A stretch of 64,000 nt of DNA from Streptomyces sp. C10-9-1 (GCF_024497955.1 NZ_JANHKP010000020.1:62001-126000); one strand, 5' to 3'; shown: positions 1 through 9,261, numbered from the stretch's first letter. Translations and numbers: made by a program. The notes: a model not told the origin generated them from the letters alone.

Positions 1-639
<639 letters not shown>

Positions 640-643
<4 letters not shown>

Positions 644-1296
644 GCGGCCGCTCCTTCCGCTGCGGGGGCGGCGGCGCCCGTGCGCGAGCGCTGCCACCAG
701 TCGTAGGCGCCCCAGACCACGAGGGCGAAGTAGATCACGTAGACCAGGCCGGAGAAGGCCAGGCCGCTGCTGAACGCGAGGGGGACGCCGACCAGGTCCA
801 CCAGCAGCCAGGCGAACCAGAACTCCACCAGTCCGCGGGCCTGGGCCACCATCGCGACCAGCGTGCCGACGAAGATGTAGGCGTCGGCCCAGGGGCTCCA
901 GGAGAGCGAGGGGAAGGCGGTGAACAGGCCGCCGACGGCGGCGGTGCCGAGCACGGCCCCGGCGAGGAGCCAGGCCCGCTCGCGGGCGTCGGCGAACCGG
1001 ACGGCGATGCTGCCGTCCTGTGCGCGGCGGCGGCCCCGGGTCCACTGGCGCCAGCCCCAGGCGGCGACGGCGATGACCAGCAGCTGCTTGCCGACGCCGC
1101 CGCCGAGCTGGGCCGAGGCGTAGGCGCCGACCAGGATCACCCCGGAGAGCAGCTGCGCGGGCCAGGTGAGCACCGAGCGGCGCCAGCCGAGCGCGAGCGC
1201 GGTCAGGCCCAGGATGTTGCCGAGCATGTCGGACCAGAGGATGTGCTGGCCGAAGGCGGTGAAGGCCTCTCCGTTGAGCCAGCCGAGGCCGCTCAC
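640..1296 (-). CDS. ribM: PnuC-family riboflavin transporter RibM
   Basis: A 218-residue polytopic membrane protein of the PnuC family. Hydrophobic segments alternate with short loops; family-typical features are WPAQLLSGVILVGAYA near residue 45 and the terminal block beginning LVDLVGVPLAFSSGL and ending VVWGAYDWWQRS. PnuC proteins proper carry nicotinamide riboside/mononucleotide, but the copy embedded in actinobacterial rib operons behind an FMN riboswitch (RibM of Corynebacterium glutamicum and Streptomyces davawensis) is known to facilitate riboflavin uptake. Operon position is therefore the main reason for preferring riboflavin over nicotinamide. The GTG start overlaps the ribE stop (GTGA) and its own stop overlaps the ribAB start. 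Confidence 0.85.
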
Positions 1297-1901
1297 CGGG
1301 CGCCCCCCGCCGAGCCGGTGCCGAGCAGCCGCTCGACGTACTTGGCGATCACGTCGACCTCCAGGTTGACCGGGTCCCCGGGCTGCTTGTGGCCGAGGGT
1401 GGTCAGGGCGAGCGTGGTCGGGATGAGGCTCACGGTGAAGTGGCCGGCTCCGGCCTCGACGACGGTGAGGCTGACGCCGTCGACGGTGATCGAGCCCTTC
1501 TCCACGACGTAGCGCGCCAGCTCGCCGGGGAGCGAGACGCGCACGAGTTCCCAGTGCTCGGAGCGGGTGCGCCCGGCGATCGTGCCGGTGCCGTCGACGT
1601 GGCCCTGGACGATGTGGCCGCCGAAGCGCCCGTCGGCGGTCATCGGGCGCTCCAGGTTGACCCGGGAGCCGGTCGTCAGCGCGCCGAGGCTGGAGCGCCG
1701 CAGGGTCTCGGCCATGACGTCGGCGGTGAACTGGCCGTCGGCGGTGTCCACCACGGTGAGGCAGACGCCGTTGACGGCGATCGAGTCGCCGTGCTTGGCG
1801 CCCTCGGTGACGAGCGGGCCGCGCAGGCGGAAGCGGGAGGCGTCGCCGAGGTCCTCCACGGCGGTGACCTCACCCAGTTCTTCGACGATTCCGGTGAACA
1901 A
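1293..1901 (-). CDS. ribE: riboflavin synthase alpha chain
   Basis: A 202-residue trimeric lumazine-binding enzyme that dismutates two 6,7-dimethyl-8-ribityllumazine molecules to riboflavin. The N-terminus MFTGIVEELG is diagnostic. Two homologous barrel repeats are visible, each with a VNGVCLTV / VDGVSLTV type motif (near residues 44 and 145) and a GGHIVQGHVDGTG segment around residue 100. The start is TTG at 1901, directly after the ribD stop, with GGGAG six bases upstream; an upstream in-frame extension into ribD was rejected because the family always begins MFTGI. The symbol ribE follows actinobacterial usage (ribC in other schemes). The second lumazine synthase subunit (ribH) is not in this window. 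Confidence 0.93.
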   Translation of the reverse strand: MFTGIVEELGEVTAVEDLGDASRFRLRGPLVTEGAKHGDSIAVNGVCLTVVDTADGQFTADVMAETLRRSSLGALTTGSRVNLERPMTADGRFGGHIVQGHVDGTGTIAGRTRSEHWELVRVSLPGELARYVVEKGSITVDGVSLTVVEAGAGHFTVSLIPTTLALTTLGHKQPGDPVNLEVDVIAKYVERLLGTGSAGGAR

Positions 1902-1902
1902 C

Positions 1903-2985
1903 TCAGGCTCCCTCGGGGACGGTCGCGGTGATGCGCAGGTCGGGGCCGAAGCGGTCGGTGGCCACGACGTCGAGGCGCAGCGCTTCGGTGATGGTGGTGA
2001 TGCCGCCGCCGGCCAGGGCCGCCGGCCCGGCACCGAGGAGGACGGGGGCGATGTAGCCGACGACCCGGTCGACGGCGCCGGCCGCGACGAAGGAGCCCGC
2101 GAGCGCGGGGCCGCCCTCGAGCAGGACGGAGCGCACGCCGCGGGCGTGGAGCTCGGCGAGCAGGGCGCGGGGGTCGAGTCCCCGTTCGCCGGCGGGGAGG
2201 CGCACGGTGTCGACGCCGGGGAGGTGGGCGGTGTCGGCGTCCTCGGCGACGGCGATCAGGGTGGGGGCCGCGTCGTCGAGGACCCGGGCGCCGGGGGCGA
2301 TGGAGGCGCGGGTGTCGACGACGACCCGCAGCGGCTGGGTGGCGCCGTCGACGCCGCGCACGGCGAGGTGGGGGTCGTCGGCGCGCAGGGTGCCGGAGCC
2401 GACCACGACGGCGTCGGCCTCGGCCCGCAGCCGGTGGACGTCGGCGCGCGAGGCCGGGGAGCTGATCCAGCGGCTGGTGCCGTCGGCGGCGGCGGTCCGG
2501 CCGTCCAGGGTGGCCGCGTACTTCCAGGTGACGTGGGGGCGGCCGCGGCGGACGGAGGTCAGCCAGGCGGTGTTGCCGGCCTCCGCCTCGTCCTCCAGCA
2601 CACCGGCCTCGACCTGGACACCCGCCGCGCGCAGCGTGCCGGCGCCGCCTGCCGCCCGCGGGTCGGGGTCGGCTACGGCGTAGACGACGCGGGCGATGCC
2701 GGCCTCGGTCAGCGCCCGGGCGCAGGGCCCGGTGCGGCCGGTGTGGTCGCAGGGTTCGAGGGTGACGTAGGCGGTGCCTCCCCGGGCGAGGACACCGGCC
2801 TGGCGCAGGGCGTGGACCTCGGCGTGCGGGCCTCCGGCGCGCTCGTGGTGGCCCTCGCCGACGACATGGCCGGAGGCGTCCGTGACGACGCACCCGACCA
2901 CGGGGTTGGGGCTGGTGGAGCCGAGTCCGCGGGCGGCGAGCGCTACGGCTCGGCGCATGGCGTCGATGTCGGCTGCGGTGGCCAC
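1903..2985 (-). CDS. ribD: bifunctional diaminohydroxyphosphoribosylaminopyrimidine deaminase/reductase
   Basis: 360 residues; carries out the deaminase and reductase steps of riboflavin synthesis. The N-terminal cytidine-deaminase fold shows the zinc site as HAE (AGGPHAEVHAL, about residue 50) plus the PCDHTGRTGPC cysteine pair near residues 77-86. The C-terminal half, from about residue 150, is the NADPH-dependent reductase with TWKYAATLDGRTAAADG and a VLLEGGPALAGSF segment. The GTG start has an AGGAGG six to seven bases upstream. It is the first gene of the rib operon, about 150 bases downstream of the FMN riboswitch, and ends on the TGA next to the ribE TTG. Confidence 0.95.
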   Translation of the reverse strand: MATAADIDAMRRAVALAARGLGSTSPNPVVGCVVTDASGHVVGEGHHERAGGPHAEVHALRQAGVLARGGTAYVTLEPCDHTGRTGPCARALTEAGIARVVYAVADPDPRAAGGAGTLRAAGVQVEAGVLEDEAEAGNTAWLTSVRRGRPHVTWKYAATLDGRTAAADGTSRWISSPASRADVHRLRAEADAVVVGSGTLRADDPHLAVRGVDGATQPLRVVVDTRASIAPGARVLDDAAPTLIAVAEDADTAHLPGVDTVRLPAGERGLDPRALLAELHARGVRSVLLEGGPALAGSFVAAGAVDRVVGYIAPVLLGAGPAALAGGGITTITEALRLDVVATDRFGPDLRITATVPEGA

Positions 2986-3137
2986 CGGTGTCCTCCTGCC
3001 TCTTCGGGCACGGACTCCGGGGACGTCGATGACGACGGACAGCGGGCGAACTCACACGGGCACCGCCGAGGCCGGATGCGGGGCGCCGGGATACGGCGAC
3101 CCGCAGGGACGGCCGACGGCCCGAGGGGCCACCCGCC

Positions 3138-3264
3138 GCGCACTGCCTCCCATCCGGACTTTAACCGTCGGTCCAGGAGTTTCACCTGGTCAACCGGCCG
3201 CTGGCTGCGGACGGGTCGCGGACTGTAACCGCCGGTTCGGAATTTCACCGACCCCGGAGTGCGC
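3138..3264 (-). promoter_or_regulatory. FMN riboswitch (RFN element) of the rib operon
   Basis: On the minus strand the highly conserved RFN cores are present: GGTGAAATTCCGAACCGG, then GGCGGTTACAGTCCGCGA, GGTGAAACTCCTGGACCGA and CGGTTAAAGTCCGGATGG. A closing P1 stem is visible: GCGCACT (read from 3264) pairs with AGTGCGC ending at 3138. It lies about 150 bases upstream of ribD. No U-tract terminator follows, so control is more likely by sequestering the ribD ribosome binding site or by Rho than by intrinsic termination; that last point is inference. Confidence 0.95.
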
Positions 3265-3578
3265 TGCTGCTGATACACGGCCAGTGTGCCACGCCGGGCG
3301 GTCGGCCATGCGGGTGATCGATGTGGGGTGGATCACAGAGGGGTGGGGCGGAGCCCGCGGAACCCGGCAGGGCGCCCGCGTGACCCCACCCCCCGCCGCG
3401 ACACCGGCACCGCGGGCCGGACGTGACCCGGGCGCCCGCGGCACCCCCGGCCGCGGCGCACCGCGCGACCCGCGGCCCGCGGCCCGCAACCACCGCCCGC
3501 GGGCGCCCCGTCGACGCCCGGGGAGCCCCAAGGGGCGGGCGGTACGCGGCGATCCGGCGCACGCATTCCCACCGGAGG
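3265..3578. other. gene-free intergenic stretch between riboswitch and chitinase promoter
   Basis: About 310 bases of very GC-rich sequence, including the direct repeat GCGGCCCGCGGCCCGC near 3473. The rib-operon promoter must lie within the first 60 or so bases beside the riboswitch, but no convincing -35/-10 pair was found. Open frames here lack ribosome binding sites and family resemblance, and nothing else was recognised. Confidence 0.6.
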
Positions 3579-3622
3579 ACTGGTCCAGACCTATTGACGG
3601 TGTGGTCTAGTCCTTTTAATGT
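3579..3622 (+). promoter_or_regulatory. chitinase promoter with two DasR-type direct repeats
   Basis: Two 12-base direct repeats, TGGTCCAGACCT at 3581-3592 and TGGTCTAGTCCT at 3603-3614, sit 22 bases (two helical turns) apart. They match the repeat long known in Streptomyces chitinase promoters, and the DasR consensus ACTGGTCTAGACCA; the upstream copy extends to ACTGGTCCAGACCT. Between and across them lie a -35 (TTGACG, 3594-3599) and, 17 bases on, a -10 of the TANNNT type (TAATGT, 3617-3622). Occupation of the second repeat would block the promoter spacer. Glucosamine-6-phosphate relief of DasR is family knowledge. Confidence 0.85.
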
Positions 3623-3770
3623 CTGCGACACCTCCGCGGACCCGGCCCGCCGGAAGGCGCACTCCGGCGGGCCGACTCGCGTAGTCCCCAAGCCAGTTGT
3701 GCAAGGCCGAACACCCCCGTCGACGCTCCGGCGGACGAAACGGGGGGATCCCCCACCAGGAGGAACGACC

Positions 3771-6101
3771 GTGCAGTCCCCCACCCCCTTCAGAGCGGGC
3801 ATGCTCGCAGCCGGCGCAGCCGCCGTCGCGCTGCTTGCGGGCACGCTCTCGACCGGCGTCTCGCACGCCGCGGACAACGAGAGCTGCCGCCCCGACGGCC
3901 TCTACACCACCCCGGGCGTCGACGTCCCCTACTGCTCCGTCTACGACGCGGACGGCCGCGAGAAGATGGGCGCGGACCACCAGCGGCGCGTCATCGGCTA
4001 CTTCACCGGCTGGCGCACGGGCAAGAACGGGCAGCCCGCCTACCTGGCCGACGACATCCCGTGGGACAAGATCACCCACATCAACTACGCCTTCGCCCAC
4101 GTCGACTCCGGCAACAGGCTGTCCGTGGGCGCCGACGGAGCGAACAACGCGGCCACCGGGATGACCTGGCCCGGCGTCGCGGGCGCCGAGATGGACCCGT
4201 CCCTGCCGTACAAGGGCCACTTCAACCTGCTCAGCAAGTTCAAGAAGCAGCACCCGGACGTGAAGACGCTGATCTCGGTCGGCGGCTGGGCGGAGACCGG
4301 CGGCTACTTCGACGAGAACGGCGACCGGGTCGACTCCGGCGGCTTCTACACGATGGCCACCAACGCCGACGGCTCGGTGAACCAGGCGGGCATCGACACC
4401 TTCGCCGACTCCGCCGTCGCCTTCGTCAAGAAGTACGGCTTCAACGGCGTCGACATCGACTACGAGTACCCGACCTCGATGAAGGACGCCGGCCACCCGG
4501 CCGACTTCCCGATCTCCAACGCGCGCCGCGGGGGCCTCAACAAGGGCTACGCGGCCCTGATGAAGACCCTGCGCGAGAAGCTCGACCGGGCCGGCGCAGC
4601 GGACGGCAGGCACTACATGCTGACCGTGGCCGCGCCGTCCTCCGGCTACCTGCTGCGCGGCATGGAGACCTTCCAGGTCCAGAAGTACCTGGACTACGTC
4701 AACATCATGTCGTACGACCTGCACGGCGCCTGGAACGAGTACGTCGGCCCGAACGCCTCGCTCTTCGACGACGGCAAGGACGCCGAGCTCGCGGCCGCCA
4801 ACGTCTACGGCAGCGCGCAGTACGGCGGCATCGGCTACCTCAACACCGACTGGGCCTACCACTACTTCCGCGGGTCCATGCCCTCGGGCCGCATCAACAT
4901 CGGCCTGCCGTACTACACGCGCGGCCACAAGAACGTCCAGGGCGGCACCGACGGCCTGTGGGGCAAGGCTGCCGCGAGCTCCTGCCCGGCCGGCTCCGGC
5001 CTGACCAAGTGCGGTGACGGCGCCGTCGGCATCGACAACCTCTGGCACGACCTGGACGACAACGGCAAGGAGTCCCCGGCGGGCTCCAACCCGATGTGGC
5101 ACGCCAAGAACCTGGAGAAGGGGGTCGTCGGCGACTACGTCACGCAGTACGGCTTCCCTGCCGACACCCGTCTGACCGGCACCTACGCCCGCAAGTACAG
5201 CTCCGCGCTGGTCGCTCCGTGGCTGTGGAACGCCGAGAAGAAGGTGTTCCTGTCCACCGAGGACGAGCAGTCGGTGGCGGCCAAGGCCGACTACGTGGTC
5301 GACCGCGGCATCGGCGGCACCATGGTCTGGGAGCTGGCCGGCGACTACGGCTGGAACGCGGCCAAGGGCCAGTACGAGATGGGCGACACGCTCACCTCGC
5401 TGATGTACGACGCGTTCAAGGCGGCGGCTCCGTACGGCGCGAAGAAGTCCGGCACGGCCCTGCCGGCCGAGGCGGTCGACATCGCCGTGGACTTCACCGA
5501 GTTCAAGCTCGGCGACTCCAACTACCCGATCACGCCCAAGCTGAAGATCACGAACAACACCTCGGCGGCCCTCCCCGGCGGCACGGAGTTCCAGTTCGAC
5601 TACGCCACGGCGGCCCCGCCCAACGCCTCCGACCAGTCCGGCTTCGGCACCAAGGTCATCCGGAGCGACCACACCGGGGACAACATCGGCGGCCTGAAGG
5701 GCGACTTCCACCGGGTCTCGCTGAAGCTGCCGGCCTGGCAGTCGCTGGCCCCGGGCGCCACGGTCGACCTGGCCTTCAACTACTACCTGCCGGTCTCCAC
5801 GCCGTCCAACTGGACCGTGAACATCGGCGGGACCACGTACGCGCTCAAGGGCGACCTGGCGCGCGGCACGACCGTGGTGGAACCGGGCGGCGGCGGCTCG
5901 CCCTCGCCCACCCCCTCCCCCACCGGGACCGGCACCCCGGGCACCTGCTCGGCGCCGGCCTGGTCCGCGGGCGAGGCCTACGGCGGCGGCACCACCGTCT
6001 CGCACGGGGGCCACGACTGGAAGTCCAAGTGGTGGACGAAGGGCGAGGAGCCCGGCACCACCGGCGAGTGGGGGGTGTGGCAGGACCTGGGCGCCTGCTG
6101 A
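3771..6101 (+). CDS. secreted GH18 chitinase with C-terminal chitin-binding module
   Basis: 776 residues. A Sec-type signal peptide (hydrophobic stretch residues 10-30, cleavage likely after VSHA) precedes the GH18 barrel, about residues 70-545. The catalytic motif is NGVDIDYEYP, with the acid/base Glu at about 232; the first position of the usual DGxDxDxE is Asn here. SVGGW at about residue 169 is the second GH18 signature. A beta domain resembling the ChiC family follows (about 565-705), then a Pro/Ser/Thr linker (about 710-725) and a CBM5/12-type domain with AWSAGEAYGGG and SKWWTKGEEPG. The GTG start is set by AGGAGGAA six to seven bases upstream; the longer upstream frame was rejected because it would run through the promoter. 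It degrades chitin outside the cell and is probably DasR-controlled. Confidence 0.95.
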   Translation: MQSPTPFRAGMLAAGAAAVALLAGTLSTGVSHAADNESCRPDGLYTTPGVDVPYCSVYDADGREKMGADHQRRVIGYFTGWRTGKNGQPAYLADDIPWDKITHINYAFAHVDSGNRLSVGADGANNAATGMTWPGVAGAEMDPSLPYKGHFNLLSKFKKQHPDVKTLISVGGWAETGGYFDENGDRVDSGGFYTMATNADGSVNQAGIDTFADSAVAFVKKYGFNGVDIDYEYPTSMKDAGHPADFPISNARRGGLNKGYAALMKTLREKLDRAGAADGRHYMLTVAAPSSGYLLRGMETFQVQKYLDYVNIMSYDLHGAWNEYVGPNASLFDDGKDAELAAANVYGSAQYGGIGYLNTDWAYHYFRGSMPSGRINIGLPYYTRGHKNVQGGTDGLWGKAAASSCPAGSGLTKCGDGAVGIDNLWHDLDDNGKESPAGSNPMWHAKNLEKGVVGDYVTQYGFPADTRLTGTYARKYSSALVAPWLWNAEKKVFLSTEDEQSVAAKADYVVDRGIGGTMVWELAGDYGWNAAKGQYEMGDTLTSLMYDAFKAAAPYGAKKSGTALPAEAVDIAVDFTEFKLGDSNYPITPKLKITNNTSAALPGGTEFQFDYATAAPPNASDQSGFGTKVIRSDHTGDNIGGLKGDFHRVSLKLPAWQSLAPGATVDLAFNYYLPVSTPSNWTVNIGGTTYALKGDLARGTTVVEPGGGGSPSPTPSPTGTGTPGTCSAPAWSAGEAYGGGTTVSHGGHDWKSKWWTKGEEPGTTGEWGVWQDLGAC

Positions 6102-6173
6102 CCGGACACCACCGGCCAAGACGGCCCGGCGGCGGATCACGGCCCTTGACGCCGCCGGGTCACCCGGCCCCCG

Positions 6174-6253
6174 CGCGCCGTACCGCGGCATCCCGCCGCG
6201 GTACGGCGCGCAGCCGTCGGCGCCCTCCCGCGGGAGGGCGCCGACGGCTGCGC
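6174..6253. terminator. tandem hairpins between convergent chitinase and ROK genes
   Basis: A 15-bp stem (6174-6188 with 6196-6210, 7-base loop) is followed immediately by a perfect 46-bp palindrome (6208-6253, 23-base arms, centre at 6230/6231). The two share bases 6208-6210, so they cannot both be fully formed. Neither has a T run, as is common for Streptomyces bidirectional terminators. The palindrome ends inside the ROK stop codon. Confidence 0.8.
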
Positions 6254-7422
6254 TACGCCCCGGCGAACAGCTCGTCCCGCGCCGCGTCCTGGGCCATCCG
6301 CAGCGCCCCGTCCAGGACCGCCCCTCCGCCGAGGACCCCGGCACGCACCTCCGTGGCCAGCGGCGACAGGGCCGCGGTGTGCCGCTGCACCCGGGCGGCC
6401 AGCGCCCCGCCGCCCGCCAGGCCCACCTCACCGCCCAGCACCACGCAGCCCGGGTCCAGCACGGAGGCGACGGCGGCCGCGCCGACGGCGAGGCGCCCGG
6501 CCAGGTCCTCCAGGAAGTCCTCCCGGCCCGTCTCCACGGCCCGGGCCACGGTGCCGGCCGCCCGCAGCGCGGGATCGGCACCCTCGGCCCCGACGCCGTA
6601 CCGCGTGCCCAGCGCGCAGACGGCCTCGGCCCCGGCGAGCGAGTGGAAGCCGCCCTCGCAGCCGGCGGCCGACGGCAGGCCGCCGGTGCCCGGGACCGGC
6701 AGGAAGCCGATCTCGCCCGCACCCCCGGAGGCCCCCCGGCGCAGCCGCCCGTCGAGGAAGAGGGCCGCCCCGACCCCGTGGCCCAGCCACAGGAAGGCGA
6801 AGGAGTCCCGGTCCCTGGCGGCACCCGTGCGCTGCTCGGCGAGGGCCGCGAGGTTGGTCTCGTTCTCCACGAGGACGCGGGCGCCGAGGCGGTCCCGGAG
6901 CGCGGTGAGGAGCCGGCGGTGCCAGGCGGGGAGGCCGGAGGTGTCCCGCAGTTCCCCGGTGGCCGGGTCGACGAGGCCGGGCGCACCGACCCCGATGCCG
7001 TGCAGCCGGGTGGCGCCCGCCGCGGCCACGGCGCCCTCCAGGAAGGCCACCGCCTGCTCGACGGCGGGCCCGGTGCCGGCGTCGCCTCCGATGGGCAGGG
7101 AGTCCTCGCGGAGCGTGGTGCCGACCAGGTCGGTGACGACGACGGCGACGCCTCCGGTCCGGACGTCGAGGGCGGCGAGATGGGCCCGGTCGGCGACGAT
7201 CCCGTACAGGCGGGCGTTGGGGCCCCTGCGCTCCGTGCCCGCCTCCCCGACCACGTGGACCAGCCCCGCCGCCCCGAGCCGCTCGACGAGGTCGGCCACC
7301 GTGGGCCGGGAGAGCCCGGTCAGGTTCTTCAGCTGCCCGGCCGTCAACGCGCCCTCCTGCTGGAGGAGGTCCAGCGCGAGCCGGTCGTTGGCGGCCCGTG
7401 CGGTGCTCGGGGATGCGGCCAT
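6253..7422 (-). CDS. ROK-family transcriptional regulator
   Basis: 389 residues. An N-terminal winged helix (about residues 15-60, with GALTAGQLKNLTGLSRPTVA) is fused to a ROK sugar-kinase-like domain (GIGVGAPGLVDPATGE about residue 145, GASGGAGEIGFLPV about residue 230). The kinase-type ExGH motif reads GEIGF and the ROK Cys cluster is reduced to a single AAGCEGG, so sugar binding without kinase activity or zinc is likely. ATG start with GGAAGGA upstream. It is divergent from an MFS transporter, and the shared 113-base gap holds a perfect inverted repeat, so it probably represses its neighbour and itself in response to a sugar or sugar derivative. Ligand unknown. Confidence 0.9.
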   Translation of the reverse strand: MAASPSTARAANDRLALDLLQQEGALTAGQLKNLTGLSRPTVADLVERLGAAGLVHVVGEAGTERRGPNARLYGIVADRAHLAALDVRTGGVAVVVTDLVGTTLREDSLPIGGDAGTGPAVEQAVAFLEGAVAAAGATRLHGIGVGAPGLVDPATGELRDTSGLPAWHRRLLTALRDRLGARVLVENETNLAALAEQRTGAARDRDSFAFLWLGHGVGAALFLDGRLRRGASGGAGEIGFLPVPGTGGLPSAAGCEGGFHSLAGAEAVCALGTRYGVGAEGADPALRAAGTVARAVETGREDFLEDLAGRLAVGAAAVASVLDPGCVVLGGEVGLAGGGALAARVQRHTAALSPLATEVRAGVLGGGAVLDGALRMAQDAARDELFAGA

Positions 7423-7481
7423 GCCGGAATCCTTCCAGACGCTCCCGGTGGCACTCCGCTGGGTCAGCCCCGGGCTCTATT

Positions 7482-7502
7482 TATCAGGCAGGGTTCCTGA
7501 TA
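7482..7502. promoter_or_regulatory. probable ROK operator (inverted repeat)
   Basis: TATCAGG at 7482-7488 and CCTGATA at 7496-7502 form a perfect 7-base inverted repeat with a 7-base spacer, in the AT-richest part of the gap between the divergent ROK regulator and MFS genes. Centre spacing of 14 bases suits a dimeric winged-helix repressor. Assignment to the ROK protein is inferred from position. Confidence 0.65.
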
Positions 7503-7535
7503 GTTTACGCCCACGCGCACGGGAGGGAACCACGC

Positions 7536-8765
7536 ATGTCCAGCGAACCGCTCGCCGCCGCACCGCGGCGGGCCGAGGCACCCCGGTCGGAGCTCCGCCG
7601 GGCCCGTATCGCCATCGCCGCCGTCTTCTGCGTGCACGGGGCGGTGGCCGGGAGCCTGGCGACCCGCATCCCCTGGATCCAGGACCACGCCGGGCTCGGC
7701 GCCGGCCAGCTGGGGCTCGCGCTCGCCTTCCCCGCGCTCGGCGCCGCCGTGGCGATGCCGCTCGCCGGGGCGGTACGGCACCGGCTGGGCGCGCGCACCG
7801 GGCTGCGCACCCTGCTGGCCCTGTGGACCCTCAGCCTGGCGCTGCCCTCGCTCGCGCCGAACCTGCCCGGCCTGTGCGCGGCGCTCCTCCTCTACGGCGC
7901 CACGTCCGGCATGAGCGACGTGGCGATGAACGCCCTGGGCGTGGAGACCGAGAACCGGCTCGGCCGCTCGATCATGTCCGGGCTGCACGGCATGTGGAGC
8001 ACCGGCGCGCTGATCGGCTCGGCCGCCGGCACGGTCGCCGCCCACCTCGGCACCGACGCCCGGGTGCACCACGCCGCGGCCGCCCTGGTGCTGACGGCGG
8101 CCGGGCTCGTCGCCTGCCGGGGCGTACCGGACGCCGCACCCGCGCCCGGCGGGGAGCCGCCGCCGCGCTTCGCCCTGCCTCCGCGGTCGGCCCTGGCCGT
8201 CGGGGCGGTCGGCTTCTGCGCGGTCTTCGCCGAGGGCGCCGGTCTCGACTGGTCCGCCGTCTACCTCCGCGAGGTGCTGGGCACCTCCGCCGCGCTCGCG
8301 GCCGCGTCCACCACGGTCTTCGCCCTGACCATGGCCGTGGCGCGGTTCGCCGGGGACCGGGTGGTGGACCGCTTCGGGCCGGTGCGCACCGTCCGCGCGG
8401 GCGGCTCGCTCGCGACCGCGGGCGCCCTGCTCGTGGTCCTCGGCACCCACCCGGTCCCGGTCCTGTGCGGCTTCGGGCTCATCGGCCTCGGGATCGCCGT
8501 GGTCGTCCCGCTGGCCTTCGCCGCGGCGGGGCGCGGCGGCGGCGACCCCAGCCGGTCCATCGCGGGTGTCGCCACCCTCACCTACACGTCGAGCCTGCTC
8601 GCCCCCTCGGCGATCGGCGCCATCGCCGACGCGACCAGCCTGGCGGTCTCCTTCGGCCTGGTGGCGCTGCTGACCCTGGGGCTGGTGGCGGCCGCGGGGG
8701 TGCTGCGCGCCCCGGGCAGGGGCGGGGCGCGGGACGACCGGGCACCGTCCGCCGCCCGCTCCTGA
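7536..8765 (+). CDS. MFS transporter, fucose permease/YbjJ-like
   Basis: 409 residues with about 12 predicted membrane helices, starting near residue 25 (IAIAAVFCVHGAVAGSLATRI). Two six-helix halves are separated by a hydrophilic loop around residues 205-220 (PDAAPAPGGEPPPR). The FVHG-like first helix, the MSDVAMNALGVETENRLG loop and GLHGMWSTGALIGSA resemble the YbjJ/fucose-permease branch. ATG start with GGGAGGGA eight bases upstream. Divergent from the ROK regulator over a palindromic operator, so likely induced by the transported solute, possibly a sugar. Substrate cannot be read from the sequence. Confidence 0.85.
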   Translation: MSSEPLAAAPRRAEAPRSELRRARIAIAAVFCVHGAVAGSLATRIPWIQDHAGLGAGQLGLALAFPALGAAVAMPLAGAVRHRLGARTGLRTLLALWTLSLALPSLAPNLPGLCAALLLYGATSGMSDVAMNALGVETENRLGRSIMSGLHGMWSTGALIGSAAGTVAAHLGTDARVHHAAAALVLTAAGLVACRGVPDAAPAPGGEPPPRFALPPRSALAVGAVGFCAVFAEGAGLDWSAVYLREVLGTSAALAAASTTVFALTMAVARFAGDRVVDRFGPVRTVRAGGSLATAGALLVVLGTHPVPVLCGFGLIGLGIAVVVPLAFAAAGRGGGDPSRSIAGVATLTYTSSLLAPSAIGAIADATSLAVSFGLVALLTLGLVAAAGVLRAPGRGGARDDRAPSAARS

Positions 8766-8815
8766 AGCGCCCGCTCCGCCGGGCGGGGTCGCCGCGCCCG
8801 GCCGAACGGGGCGCC

Positions 8816-8862
8816 CCGCGAGCTCGCGGGCGGACGCGCCCGGGGCCCCTTCGCGGCCCCGC
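8816..8862. terminator. hairpins between convergent MFS and DUF952 genes
   Basis: CCCGCGAGCTCGCGGG (8816-8831) is a perfect 16-base palindrome, and CGGGGCC/GGCCCCG (8842-8848 with 8856-8862) forms a second stem with a TTCG-containing loop. It lies between two convergent stop codons; termination is inferred. Confidence 0.45.
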
Positions 8863-8863
8863 C

Positions 8864-9220
8864 TCAGGGCGCCAGGCCCGCCGCCCGCCCGTCGTCGCCC
8901 CAGCGCACCTCACGCACCCGCACCACGGCCTGGCGGTCGACGGGACCGAAGAGGTGGGGGAAGGCGGTGCCGGCCGGTACACCGGGCGGCGGCGCGGGCG
9001 CCGCCTCCTCCCACTCCACCCGGCCGGTGAGCCGCTCCTCGTCCAGGAGCAGCGCCACCAGGGGGCGGGGAGCCTCCCGGTAGAAGGCGTCGGCGACGGC
9101 GAGGGTGGTGGCCTCGTCCGGGGAGCAGTGGACGAAGCCCTCCTCGGCGAGGGAGGCGGGCGCGTACGGGCGGCCGGGGTCTGCTTCCCACACGGCCCGG
9201 GGTACCAGATGCCAGATCAT
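8864..9220 (-). CDS. DUF952 family protein
   Basis: 118 residues. The start MIWHLVPRAVWEADP and the block YAPASLAEEGFVHCS (about residues 19-33) are the signature of the DUF952/COG3502 family, small cytoplasmic proteins of unknown biochemical role. The ATG at 9220 is preferred because the family begins directly at this motif; the frame stays open upstream but has no similar content. It is followed on the same strand by nothing closer than the MFS gene terminator and lies 41 bases downstream of the collagenase stop, so it could be read from that transcript. Confidence 0.85.
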   Translation of the reverse strand: MIWHLVPRAVWEADPGRPYAPASLAEEGFVHCSPDEATTLAVADAFYREAPRPLVALLLDEERLTGRVEWEEAAPAPPPGVPAGTAFPHLFGPVDRQAVVRVREVRWGDDGRAAGLAP

Positions 9221-9261
9221 GCCGCGGTTATACCGCGGCCCGCACCGGGCCTCGGCCCGGC

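Noticed and set aside
3591..6986. 1131-codon minus-strand open frame antisense to the chitinase
   Set aside because: Opposite strand of a well-supported GH18 gene; low-complexity Arg/Val/Gly sequence without any domain.
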